Position numbers and translations under genes: made by a program. The notes below the pieces were generated by a model. The model was not told the DNA's origin. It was given only the letters and a program-made list of their open reading frames with translations, and did not search any database. 64,000 nt of DNA from Micromonospora nigra (GTDB lineage Bacteria > Actinomycetota > Actinomycetes > Mycobacteriales > Micromonosporaceae): the NCBI RefSeq assembly GCF_900091585.1, contig NZ_FMHT01000003.1, forward strand, positions 5,792,001-5,856,000. The letters are read 5' to 3'. Numbering within the stretch: position 1 is the stretch's first letter; each line of letters begins with the position of its first letter. Below are positions 31,308 to 38,735 of this stretch, piece by piece.

Positions 31308-32327
31308 TCAGTCCACCGGGACCCGGGCCACCCCGCCGGCGGTGAGGCTGCCCAACCAGAGCCGGTCGCCGTGCTGTCGTACCCCGGTGACCATGGGATA
31401 GCCGCCGCCGGGGCCGTGCAGGGTCCGCAGCACCCGCCCCTCGCCGTCGACCTGCGCCACCAGGGCGTACCGCAGCGGCTTCGGCTGCACCGCGGCCGGC
31501 AGCAGCGCGACCAGCTGGCGCAGTCGCGGCCGGGGCAGCAGCCGTTCCAGCGCCCGCACCCGAGGGCTGGGCAGCGCCAGCCAGTACGTCCCGTCGCCCA
31601 CCGCCGACAGGTTGTCCGGGTACGCCGGCAGGTCGGTCAGCACCGTCACCGTGCCGTCGGGGAGCGACACCCGCACCAGGCGGTGCGTGGCCGTCTCGGC
31701 CAGCAGCAGGGCGGACTCGTCCGGGGTCAGCGCCAGCCCGTTGGGGAAGTACAGCCCGGTGCAGACGATCTCGGTGCGCCCGCTGGCCGGGTCGTACGCC
31801 AGCACCCGCCCGTTGGGCCGGTGCTCCAGCAGGTCCCGCTTCCAGTGCGAGAGCGGGAACCGCACGGACGAGTCGGTGAAGTACACGGTGCCGTCGCGGG
31901 CCACGGCGGCGTTGTCGGCGAGGTGGGGCCGCTCGCCGTCGCCGCCGAGCTGGCGCACCGCGCCGTCGCCGGTGATCCGCAGCAACCCCCGGTAGGCGTC
32001 GCAGACGACCAGGCTGCCGTCGCGCGGGTCCAGCTCGACGCCGAGTGGCCGGCCACCGGTCTCGGCCAGCAGGCGGGGCGGGCTGCCGGCCGGCGCGTCG
32101 ACCGGCCACCACCACAGCCGGCCGTCCTCGGTGCCGCTGACCAGCCGGCCCACGCCGTCGACCAGGACGTCCTCCGGGCCGGCGACGCCGTCGGGCAGCG
32201 GCAGCAGCTCCACGTCGTCGAGCCGGGTGTCGGTGGAGGTCCACGGACCGTCCAGCGGGGGCGGGACGGTGGCGGGTTCGCGCACGGGGCGGATCAGCCG
32301 GGGTCCGCGGGCTGGGGGAGCGGCCAT
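31308..32327 (-). CDS. SMP-30/strictosidine-synthase-like beta-propeller protein
   Basis: The 339-residue protein has blade motifs of six-bladed propellers: GPEDVLVDGVGRLVSGTEDG, LVVCDAYRGLLRI, NAAVARDGTVYFTDSS, PNGLALTPDESALLLAET, and AYPDNLSAVGDGTYWLAL. This order is that of strictosidine-synthase-like/SMP-30 hydrolases, often lactonases or esterases needing calcium. No signal peptide is visible. It converges with the transpeptidase gene over 23 bases. The substrate is unknown. Confidence 0.82.
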   Translation of the reverse strand: MAAPPARGPRLIRPVREPATVPPPLDGPWTSTDTRLDDVELLPLPDGVAGPEDVLVDGVGRLVSGTEDGRLWWWPVDAPAGSPPRLLAETGGRPLGVELDPRDGSLVVCDAYRGLLRITGDGAVRQLGGDGERPHLADNAAVARDGTVYFTDSSVRFPLSHWKRDLLEHRPNGRVLAYDPASGRTEIVCTGLYFPNGLALTPDESALLLAETATHRLVRVSLPDGTVTVLTDLPAYPDNLSAVGDGTYWLALPSPRVRALERLLPRPRLRQLVALLPAAVQPKPLRYALVAQVDGEGRVLRTLHGPGGGYPMVTGVRQHGDRLWLGSLTAGGVARVPVD

Positions 32328-32531
32328 CGGCCCATTCTCGCCCCTCGCCGTGCCTGCCTGCCCTTCGCCGGGCCGTCTCGCCCCTCACGCCGGGCCCCGG
32401 CCCTGGTCCGGCGGGGGACGGGGTCCCCCTCAGGGAGGACACCGAGGTCCCGGTCCTCCTGCCCTGGGATTACCCGGATCCACGGCCGTGGTCCGAGGGA
32501 ACTGTCGGTGGGCCGGGATAGGTTTCGAGGC

Positions 32532-32882
32532 ATGGCAGAGCGGGACGACCGGCTCCACGTGCAGGTCAGCGTCGACGATGAGGCGGTGCGCCTCGGGGTG
32601 GTCGGCGTGGTCGACATCGCCACCGTCGGGGTGTTGCGGGCCGCGCTCTGGGCCGCCCCGGCGCGTGCGGAGCTGCGCGTCGACCTGTCGCAGGTGACCG
32701 TCCTGTCCGCCGCCGGGGTCCGCGCGCTGGTCGCCGCCCACCTGTGGGTCCGGGCGCGGGGCGGGGAACTGGTGCTCGTGCGTCCCGGCCCCGTGGTCGA
32801 CCGGGTGCTGCGCGTCACCGGTCTGCGCCGGGTCGTCCCTGTCGTCGACGAGCTGCCCCGGCGGGTGCTGGTGGGGGTGTGA
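32532..32882 (+). CDS. STAS-domain protein (anti-anti-sigma-like)
   Basis: The 116-residue protein is a single STAS domain: a first strand VVGVVDIATVGVLRAAL, then LRVDLSQVTVLSAAGVRALVAAH, then GGELVLVRP and a last helix. In SpoIIAA-type antagonists the loop reads Asp-Ser-Ser-Gly with a phosphorylated Ser; here it reads Ser-Ala-Ala-Gly, so the usual phosphoserine seems to be lost. It may be a constitutively active antagonist, or a STAS domain with another role. No anti-sigma kinase gene adjoins it. The ATG at 32532 is 204 bases from the divergent SMP-30 gene. Confidence 0.8.
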   Translation: MAERDDRLHVQVSVDDEAVRLGVVGVVDIATVGVLRAALWAAPARAELRVDLSQVTVLSAAGVRALVAAHLWVRARGGELVLVRPGPVVDRVLRVTGLRRVVPVVDELPRRVLVGV

Positions 32883-32924
32883 GCGCCGGTGCCGGCAGCG
32901 ACCGCCGCCGGCACCGGTCGCTGG

Positions 32925-33305
32925 TCAGCGCACGCCGATCAGGTCCACCACGAAGACCAGCGTCTCGCCGGGCTTGATCACGCCACCGGCGCCCCGGTCG
33001 CCGTAGCCCAGGTGCGGCGGGATGGTCAGCCGCCGCCGGCCGCCGACCCGCATCCCGACCACGCCCTGGTCCCAGCCGGCGATGACCCGGCCCCCGCCCA
33101 GCGGGAACTCGAAAGCCTCGCCCCGGTTCCACGACGCGTCGAACTCCCGGCCGGTGGAGTGGGAGACCCCGACATAGTGGACGCGGGCCACCTGGCCCGG
33201 CTGGGCCTCGGGGCCGTCGCCGACGGTGACGTCCTCGACGACGAGGTCAGCCGGGGGCGCACCCTCGATCGGGCCCACCTCGGGCTTGCCTGCTGCCTGG
33301 TTCAT
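32925..33305 (-). CDS. FKBP-type peptidyl-prolyl cis-trans isomerase
   Basis: The 126-residue protein is one FKBP domain: ARVHYVGVSHSTGREFDASW, GGGRVIAGWDQGVVGMRVGG, RRLTIPPHLGYGDRGAGG and ETLVFVVDLIGV. The aromatic pocket residues (Tyr, Phe, Trp, Tyr) are present, so it should isomerise prolyl bonds and bind FK506-type ligands. There is no signal peptide, so it is cytosolic. ATG at 33305 lies behind CAGGAGACAG. Confidence 0.93.
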   Translation of the reverse strand: MNQAAGKPEVGPIEGAPPADLVVEDVTVGDGPEAQPGQVARVHYVGVSHSTGREFDASWNRGEAFEFPLGGGRVIAGWDQGVVGMRVGGRRRLTIPPHLGYGDRGAGGVIKPGETLVFVVDLIGVR

Positions 33306-33404
33306 GCGGCTGTCTCCTGCCGTGTGGTCCTGTCCGGTCTCCTGCGATCCTGCCGGATCGTGTCCCGCCGATGGCCACGGGCCCGGCCGTGCCCCGACAT
33401 GGTG

Positions 33405-33435
33405 GAGCGGACGTCACCGGTGGTGACGTCCGCTC
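33405..33435 (-). terminator. 14-bp hairpin after the DoxX-family gene
   Basis: Perfect 14-base arms at 33405-33418 and 33422-33435 with a 3-base loop lie 15 bases beyond the leftward DoxX stop. Confidence 0.82.
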
Positions 33436-33449
33436 GGGGAGGGGGCCGG

Positions 33450-33998
33450 TCAGCGCAGCCAGCCGTTCCGCTGGACGATGTCCAGCTTGGCCCAGGCCCG
33501 GCCGAGGCCCCACGTGTCGCCGGCGTTGACGAGGGCGAGCACGGCGAGCACCGCGGCGTAGACCAGGTGGTCGTCCATGAACGGGTTGTTCGTGGGAGGC
33601 AGGGCGGCCGTCCACATCATGACCAGCATCAGGCCGCCGGCGGCGGCGGCGACCCGCACGCCGATGCCCAGCATCAACGCCGTGCCGATGGCCGCGAGAC
33701 CGATCATGAACAGCCAGTCCGCCCAGGCCGCACCGGCCATGCCGGCGTAGAAGTCCTTGAACGGGCCGGCGGTGCCGTGGGTGAGGAAGCCCCTGGTGGG
33801 GCTGCCCCCGTTGATCCAGGCGTTCTTCGTCTCGGTGGCGAAGCCCAGCCCGAAGACCTTGTCCAGGAAGGCCCAGAGGAAGACCCAGCCCAGCGCCAGG
33901 CGAAGCCCGGCGAACAGGTAGCGGGTGGCCCGCTCCCGGGGGGTGTCGGCCGCCGGAGTGATGGTGGCGGCGGGGGTCCGCTCAGTCGTCGCGGTCAT
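33450..33998 (-). CDS. DoxX-family membrane protein
   Basis: The 182-residue protein has about four membrane segments: LFAGLRLALGWVFLWAFLDKVFG, WADWLFMIGLAAIGTALMLGIGV, AAAAGGLMLVMMWTAALP, and LVYAAVLAVLALVNAGDTWGLG. The first matches the DoxX/DoxD pattern. Such proteins are linked to thiosulfate or thiol metabolism in some organisms, but the role in actinomycetes is unsettled. ATG at 33998 is chosen; an upstream in-frame start would add 70 Arg/Pro-rich residues unlike a protein. It is monocistronic. Confidence 0.8.
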   Translation of the reverse strand: MTATTERTPAATITPAADTPRERATRYLFAGLRLALGWVFLWAFLDKVFGLGFATETKNAWINGGSPTRGFLTHGTAGPFKDFYAGMAGAAWADWLFMIGLAAIGTALMLGIGVRVAAAAGGLMLVMMWTAALPPTNNPFMDDHLVYAAVLAVLALVNAGDTWGLGRAWAKLDIVQRNGWLR

Positions 33999-34240
33999 GG
34001 TGTCCACGTCCCTTCGGTGTCTGCACCGCGTTTCCGGTGGCATATCCATTACAGCCAGCGGTGGAACAGGCGGGCAGGGCCGAACGGGAGGTACCGGCCC
34101 GGGACCTTGGACCCCTCTCGCCCGGGCCCGTCGGCGGGCCCGACGCGCGGCGCGTCGACAGCGACGCGGCGGCCGGCGCGGTGCGGCGGCGTCGACCGGG
34201 GGCGTCACGACGGCCGGTCAGGTCGACGGGCGGGTGACCG

Positions 34241-35008
34241 TCAGGTGGACGGGCTCGCGGTCCGGCCCGGACGGCCGTCTCCACGGGGCGGGGTGACCGG
34301 CCGGGCGAGCTGGGCGGCGAGCACCGTGGGCGCCTCGGCCAGCGACGGGCCGTACCAGGTCAGGTGCCGGCCGGACAGCAACGCGCAGGGCACTCCCGGG
34401 AAGGCGTCCGGCCCGTCGGCGGCCGTGAACCGGTACGGCTCGTCGGGCAGCACCACCAGCTCCGGTTCTCGGCCCCGCAGGTCGGCGAGGTCGGGCCGCG
34501 GATAACGCTCCGGGTCGGCGTCGTACACGTTGACGACCCCGAGCCGGCGCAGCACGTCCCCGGCGAAGGTGTCGCTGCCGAGCACCACCCAGGGCCGCCG
34601 CCACACCGGAACCGCTGCCCGTCGGGGCCGGGTGGGCGGGGGCAGCCCGGCCCAGGCGCGTCGCGCCGCCACCAGCCAGTCCGGGTCGGCTTCGGCCCCC
34701 AGGGCCCGCAGCAGGCCGGCCAGTTCGGACAGCGCGTCGTCGACGGTGCGCGGGTAGGTGACCCGCACCTGGACGCCGGCGGCGACCAGGGCGTCCGCGT
34801 CGACGCGCCGGTTCTCCTCGACGTTGACCAGCACCAGGTCCGGGCGCAGCGCGAGGATCCGGTCCAGGTCGGGATACTTGGTGCCGCCCACCCGGGCCAC
34901 GTCCAGGTCGGCCGGGTGGGTGCACCAGTCGGTCGCGCCCACCAGCACCCCCGGCAGGGTGACCGCGACCGCCTCGGTCAGCGACGGCACCAGCGACACG
35001 ACCCGCAT
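34241..35008 (-). CDS. Helical-backbone metal-receptor protein (BtuF-like, no signal peptide)
   Basis: The 255-residue protein has the two-lobed binding-protein fold: MRVVSLVPSLTEAV, ATDWCTHPADLDVARVGGTKYPDLDRILALRPDLVLVN, VTYPRTVDDALSELAGLLRALG and PELVVLPDEPYRFTA. This matches BtuF/FecB-type receptors for cobalamin or siderophores, but with no lipobox or signal peptide and no permease genes nearby, so it probably acts in the cytosol. ATG at 35008 follows GGAAGGGGG. No cobalamin riboswitch was seen upstream. Confidence 0.8.
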   Translation of the reverse strand: MRVVSLVPSLTEAVAVTLPGVLVGATDWCTHPADLDVARVGGTKYPDLDRILALRPDLVLVNVEENRRVDADALVAAGVQVRVTYPRTVDDALSELAGLLRALGAEADPDWLVAARRAWAGLPPPTRPRRAAVPVWRRPWVVLGSDTFAGDVLRRLGVVNVYDADPERYPRPDLADLRGREPELVVLPDEPYRFTAADGPDAFPGVPCALLSGRHLTWYGPSLAEAPTVLAAQLARPVTPPRGDGRPGRTASPST

Positions 35009-35130
35009 GATCGTCCCCCTTCCGCGACCGGCGCCCGTCGCCGTCGCACTGCCACCGCCGTACACCGGCGTGCCCGGGTCGATGCACCCGTTCGGCGTGC
35101 CCGGACCCGGCGTGTCTCCGTGCCGGCCGG

Positions 35131-36225
35131 TCAGCCGACCGCCGTGGCGACCTGCGGGGACACCGTGGCCACCGGCACCCGCTCCCGCACCGCCCAGTCC
35201 AGCGCCCGACGTACCTCGCCGACAGGCAGCGGACGGCGGTCGGACACGCCCACGGCCGCGTGCACCGCGAAGGTCACGAAGGGGTACGACCGGGCCAACG
35301 CCTCGACCCGCGCGCGTACCTCGCTGGCAACGGCGAGCGCCCCGGTCTCGTCGAGCGCTGGCAGCACCAGCAGGTAGTCGTGCGGGGCGAGCCGCACCGC
35401 ACGGTCGACGGGGCGCAGCGCGCCGGTGAGGGCGGCGATGACGGCCTGGGTCTCACGGGCCACGCCACGCCGGCCGAGGCGCGCCGGCGCACCGGCCGGC
35501 TCCTGCACCCGCACGGCCACCAGGGCGACCGGCAGGGTTCCCGAGGCAGTGACCCCGTCGACGCCGGTCCAGCGGCGCAGGCCCGGCACGTCGAGCAGCG
35601 GCCCCGTCTCGTCGGCGGGCGGGGCGACCCGGCGGGCCCGTTCGACGCGGTCCGCCAGCAGTTGGATGGCGGCCTGGGCGCGGGTCTCGCCGGGGGCCGG
35701 CGGAACGTCGCGGACCCGGTCCAGGGTGTGGTCGATCGCCGTCCGGGCGGCCGGGGGCAGCCGGTCGGCGAGCTGGTCCCGCAGCCGCACCACCTCGTGC
35801 AGGGCGTCGTCCCGGCGGAAGCTCCAGTCGCCGTCGAACAGCCGGCCCGCCTCCAGGGTCGTCGCGTCGGGCGCCACCTCCGCCCGGTCGTACGCGACGA
35901 GGGCCGCGCCGAACCGGGGCGTCAACGCCACCACCGTCCACTCCCGCGCCAGGTCCTCGGTCTCGGCGAGGTCCACCGGGTACGCCCCGACGGGCGACTC
36001 CCCGAACGACTGCCCCACCACGCCGACCACGGTGACCGCAGCCCTCCGGGAGATCCGCTCGTACAGGGCCCGTTCCCGGGCGAAGTACGGCATCCGTTGG
36101 AACAGCGCGAGCACCACCAGCGGCCCGTCCTCGGCCGTGGCCAGGGCCGCCCGTTCGATGGCGTGGGAAACCGTCACGAGGGCCCGCTTGGTCAGCCGTT
36201 GCGATGCCTGTCCACTGTGCCGCAC
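35131..36225 (-). CDS. DICT sensory domain protein with degenerate GGDEF domain
   Basis: The 364-residue protein starts with a DICT-type sensory domain (about 10-130; LTKRALVTVSHAIER, LFQRMPYFARERALYERI). A helical linker follows, then a GGDEF-like fold at about 225-355. In the latter, the strand carrying the signature reads LAPHDYLLVLPAL, so GGDEF is replaced and no cyclase activity is expected. DICT domains occur with cyclic-di-GMP and two-component proteins, hence the name. It may sense light or redox state and act by protein contact. GTG/ATG choice near 36225 is uncertain. Confidence 0.75.
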   Translation of the reverse strand: MRHSGQASQRLTKRALVTVSHAIERAALATAEDGPLVVLALFQRMPYFARERALYERISRRAAVTVVGVVGQSFGESPVGAYPVDLAETEDLAREWTVVALTPRFGAALVAYDRAEVAPDATTLEAGRLFDGDWSFRRDDALHEVVRLRDQLADRLPPAARTAIDHTLDRVRDVPPAPGETRAQAAIQLLADRVERARRVAPPADETGPLLDVPGLRRWTGVDGVTASGTLPVALVAVRVQEPAGAPARLGRRGVARETQAVIAALTGALRPVDRAVRLAPHDYLLVLPALDETGALAVASEVRARVEALARSYPFVTFAVHAAVGVSDRRPLPVGEVRRALDWAVRERVPVATVSPQVATAVG

Positions 36226-36558
36226 GTCGGGAGCCTAACCGTGGGGGGTCCCGGTGTCGCGCCGGAGGCGACACCGCAACGCGTCGTCGTCGGTGGCGGG
36301 GAAACCACGATCCGTAGGGGGCGGAAAAACTTGTCCCGCCCGTTGAACCGCGACCACCGTCGCTCCGTACCTAAGCGGGAATGGACAGGATCTCCCCACC
36401 CGCGTCGCCAGGCGCGGGAGACGGTGCGGAAAGGGCATCGTCGTTCATCGACGTGCCTTGGGCGCGTGCGGCGGTCAGCCGCCGGTCGCGCCACCTCAAT
36501 TCCGTTCGGTCCGCCGAGGTCACGTATCAGATACCGGATCGAGAAGGAGAGCAATTCG
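36226..36558. promoter_or_regulatory. Divergent intergenic region between DICT and secreted-protein genes
   Basis: This 333-base region has no convincing gene. It is less GC-rich near 36320-36380 and 36500-36558, and ends with GAGAAGGAG ahead of the secreted-protein start. Promoters for both genes are expected here but cannot be fixed by eye. Confidence 0.4.
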
Positions 36559-37803
36559 ATGCGCAGGTCCCCACGGGCGCGCCGGTCGTCCGGTAACGCG
36601 CGGAGCAAGCGGCTGCTGGCCGTCGGCGCCACGATCGCCGTCTTCGGTGGCGTCGTCGCCGTGACCCAGATCTCGTCGGCCGGCGACCGGCGGTCGAACA
36701 ACACCACGCGTCCGGCGTCGGCGGCCTGTGTCGAGCCGAGCCCGGGTGCGACGGCACCGGCCCGCCGCGGTGCCACCACCACCAGGACCTGGCAGGACGG
36801 CCGCTGGGTGAACAACCACTGGGGTGACGGGCAGCAGTCGGTGCAGGAGTGCCGGCAGACGCGCGCCCTGGTCACCGGGGGTGGCGGGTCCGCCGTCGCC
36901 TGCCCGGACGTGGTGAGCCGGCTGCCGCGGGTGCCCGATCGGGCCCGAGCCGAGGTGGACCGCAATCTGGCGCTGTTGCAGACCCAGATCACCGAAGCCG
37001 ACAGGCGGCTGGCCGCCGAGGGCGACAGGGGTGAGAACTTCATCCGGAACGCGATTCTCGGGCCGTTGGCCAGTAAGCGTCAGGCGACGCTGGACCGGAT
37101 CACGATCGCGATCGACCGATTCGGTCCGCGCCCGAACGGGCTGCGGCAGTTCGTCCGGTGTCAGGTGCAGCCGTTGAATCCGAATGACGGCGGTGGCAAC
37201 GGCGACAACGGCGGCGGAAACGACGGCGGCGGAAACGACAGCGACGCGCCCGGTGCCGGGCTCGGCGTGCTGGCCAACAACTGCGACGACAGTCGCCTCC
37301 AGGCGCACGACGGTTTCCAGCGGGGCAGCCGCTGCGTCAGCACGGCGTTCGGTGAGGTGGGCTCCGCCGAGAACAACCCGGGGCTGCTGATCACCGATTT
37401 CCCGCAGCAGGTGGGCCGCAACCAGCCGTTCACCCTGCGGGTCACCACGCGCAACCTGGTCCGCGACCGCTTCCTCGCCGCCGGCCAGGGCGGTTACTAC
37501 GTGGAGAGTTCGCTGCTCAACGAGCAGGGGCTGACCCGCGGTCACTTCCACACCGCCTGCCGGATGCTGGGCGACGGTCGTCAGCCGCCGAACCCCGCCG
37601 ACGTCCCGGCGTTCTTCGTCGCGACCGAGGACAGCCGGGGCGGTGCCGAGCCGGACGACGTGAACATCCAGATCCCCGGGCTGCCCGAGTCGGGAATCGC
37701 GCAGTGCGCGGTCTGGGCGGGTGACGGTTCGCACCGGCTGCCGATGATGGAACGGGCCAACCAGACCCCGGCCTTCGACGTGGTCCGGATCCAGGTCGAC
37801 TGA
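36559..37803 (+). CDS. Secreted protein of unknown function with Cys pairs and Gly/Asn linker
   Basis: The 414-residue protein begins with 18 basic residues and a hydrophobic segment (about 19-42), an export signal or anchor. A first domain (about 50-210) with seven-residue-spaced helices follows, then a linker of Gly, Asn and Asp (about 213-232), then a C-terminal domain with NNCDDSRLQAHDGFQRGSRC and HFHTACRM, whose cysteines suggest disulfides. I recognise no family; the C-terminal half resembles proteins I know only as actinomycete hypotheticals. AAGGAG sits 8 bases before ATG. A hairpin follows. Confidence 0.75.
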   Translation: MRRSPRARRSSGNARSKRLLAVGATIAVFGGVVAVTQISSAGDRRSNNTTRPASAACVEPSPGATAPARRGATTTRTWQDGRWVNNHWGDGQQSVQECRQTRALVTGGGGSAVACPDVVSRLPRVPDRARAEVDRNLALLQTQITEADRRLAAEGDRGENFIRNAILGPLASKRQATLDRITIAIDRFGPRPNGLRQFVRCQVQPLNPNDGGGNGDNGGGNDGGGNDSDAPGAGLGVLANNCDDSRLQAHDGFQRGSRCVSTAFGEVGSAENNPGLLITDFPQQVGRNQPFTLRVTTRNLVRDRFLAAGQGGYYVESSLLNEQGLTRGHFHTACRMLGDGRQPPNPADVPAFFVATEDSRGGAEPDDVNIQIPGLPESGIAQCAVWAGDGSHRLPMMERANQTPAFDVVRIQVD

Positions 37804-37819
37804 CCCGACGCAGACGGGT

Positions 37820-37851
37820 CGGGGCCGTCCGGGTGGACCCGGGCGGCCCCG
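37820..37851 (+). terminator. Hairpin after the secreted-protein gene
   Basis: 14-base arms at 37820-37833 and 37838-37851 pair with one G-U, around a TGGA loop, 16 bases after the stop. Confidence 0.8.
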
Positions 37852-38040
37852 ACGACGTGGTGACCCGGCCGACGGGCCGCCCACGTTCACGGGGCCGCCC
37901 GCCTGCACGCCGCGACGAACCGACCCCGCGCGTCGGTCGGGACCGGTGGACGTGGAAATTGCCGCCCCCGGGTCGACGGTGGGGCCGGACCGATTTACTG
38001 CCGTGACCCCACCGATGCCGGATCGTTATCGCTGCGCGGC

Positions 38041-38388
38041 TCAGCGGTTCTTGTACGCCTCGGCCACCTCGACCGGGATGCGCCCCCGCTCGGAAATCTT
38101 GTAGCCGTTCTTGGCGGCCCATTCGCGGATGGCCCGGTTCTGCTCCCGGTCCATTCCCGAGGTGCCCGAACCGGCGGTCCGTCGGGGTGCCCGCGCGGAC
38201 TCCACCGCGCCTCGACCGATTCGTCGGCCTGCGCTGATGTAGGGATCCAGAGCCTTGCGCAGGACTCCCGCGTTCTCGTCTGAGACGTCGATGGTGTACG
38301 CGACGCCGTCGAGGCTGAACTCGACCGTCCGATCGGCTTTTCCGCCGTCGAGGTCGTCGGTCAGGACCGTGATTACTTTTCTCGCCAT
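38041..38388 (-). CDS. lsr2: Lsr2 nucleoid-associated protein
   Basis: The 115-residue protein is Lsr2: the N-terminal dimerisation part KVITVLTDDLDGGKADRTVEF, DGVAYTIDVSDENAGVLRKAL, a basic linker with GRRIGRGAVE, and the C-terminal DNA-binding domain NRAIREWAAKNGYKISERGRIP, whose Arg-Gly-Arg inserts in the AT-rich minor groove. Lsr2 is the H-NS-like silencer of foreign and specialised-metabolite genes in actinomycetes, so it may act on clusters like those in this window. ATG at 38388 has GGGAG upstream. Confidence 0.95.
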   Translation of the reverse strand: MARKVITVLTDDLDGGKADRTVEFSLDGVAYTIDVSDENAGVLRKALDPYISAGRRIGRGAVESARAPRRTAGSGTSGMDREQNRAIREWAAKNGYKISERGRIPVEVAEAYKNR

Positions 38389-38735
38389 CGCCGTTACTCC
38401 CTGTGTGGGGCGGGGTGTGGTCAAAGTCTGACTGATCCGCCGGCAATTACGCAACAAAGCGCGCACTTTCCTTACGGCGGGTCGCGTTTCCTGTTGCCGA
38501 AATCTTCCAGGCGGGAAACGCTGGCCGGCAATATCCGACGAGGCGCAGTGGTGTTCGCGGTATGTGCGCGGGGCGCGGTTCCGTGTCCTGGGTCACAGTC
38601 CCGGCGGCCGGGCGTGCGGGCAGGACGGGTCGGCGCAGCCCGGCGGCCGGGCGTCCACGGCCGGTCGACGCACCCGGACCGCGTCGACGTGACGAGGGCC
38701 CCGCCCGGATGGGAGAGGCCCTCGGCTCAGTGCCG
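38389..38735. other. Gap between lsr2 and the helicase gene
   Basis: No gene is seen. The part next to lsr2 (38410-38560) is relatively AT-rich and should carry the lsr2 promoter. The part next to the helicase holds a hairpin with 8-base arms at 38693-38700 and 38717-38724, probably the helicase terminator. Confidence 0.5.

Noticed and set aside
30981..32520. Open plus-strand frame continuous with the STAS gene
   Set aside because: It overlaps the transpeptidase end in another frame and is antisense to the SMP-30-like gene; STAS similarity begins only at 32532.
35009..35130. Possible cobalamin riboswitch before the BtuF-like gene
   Set aside because: No B12-box-like sequence was seen and the protein is probably cytosolic.
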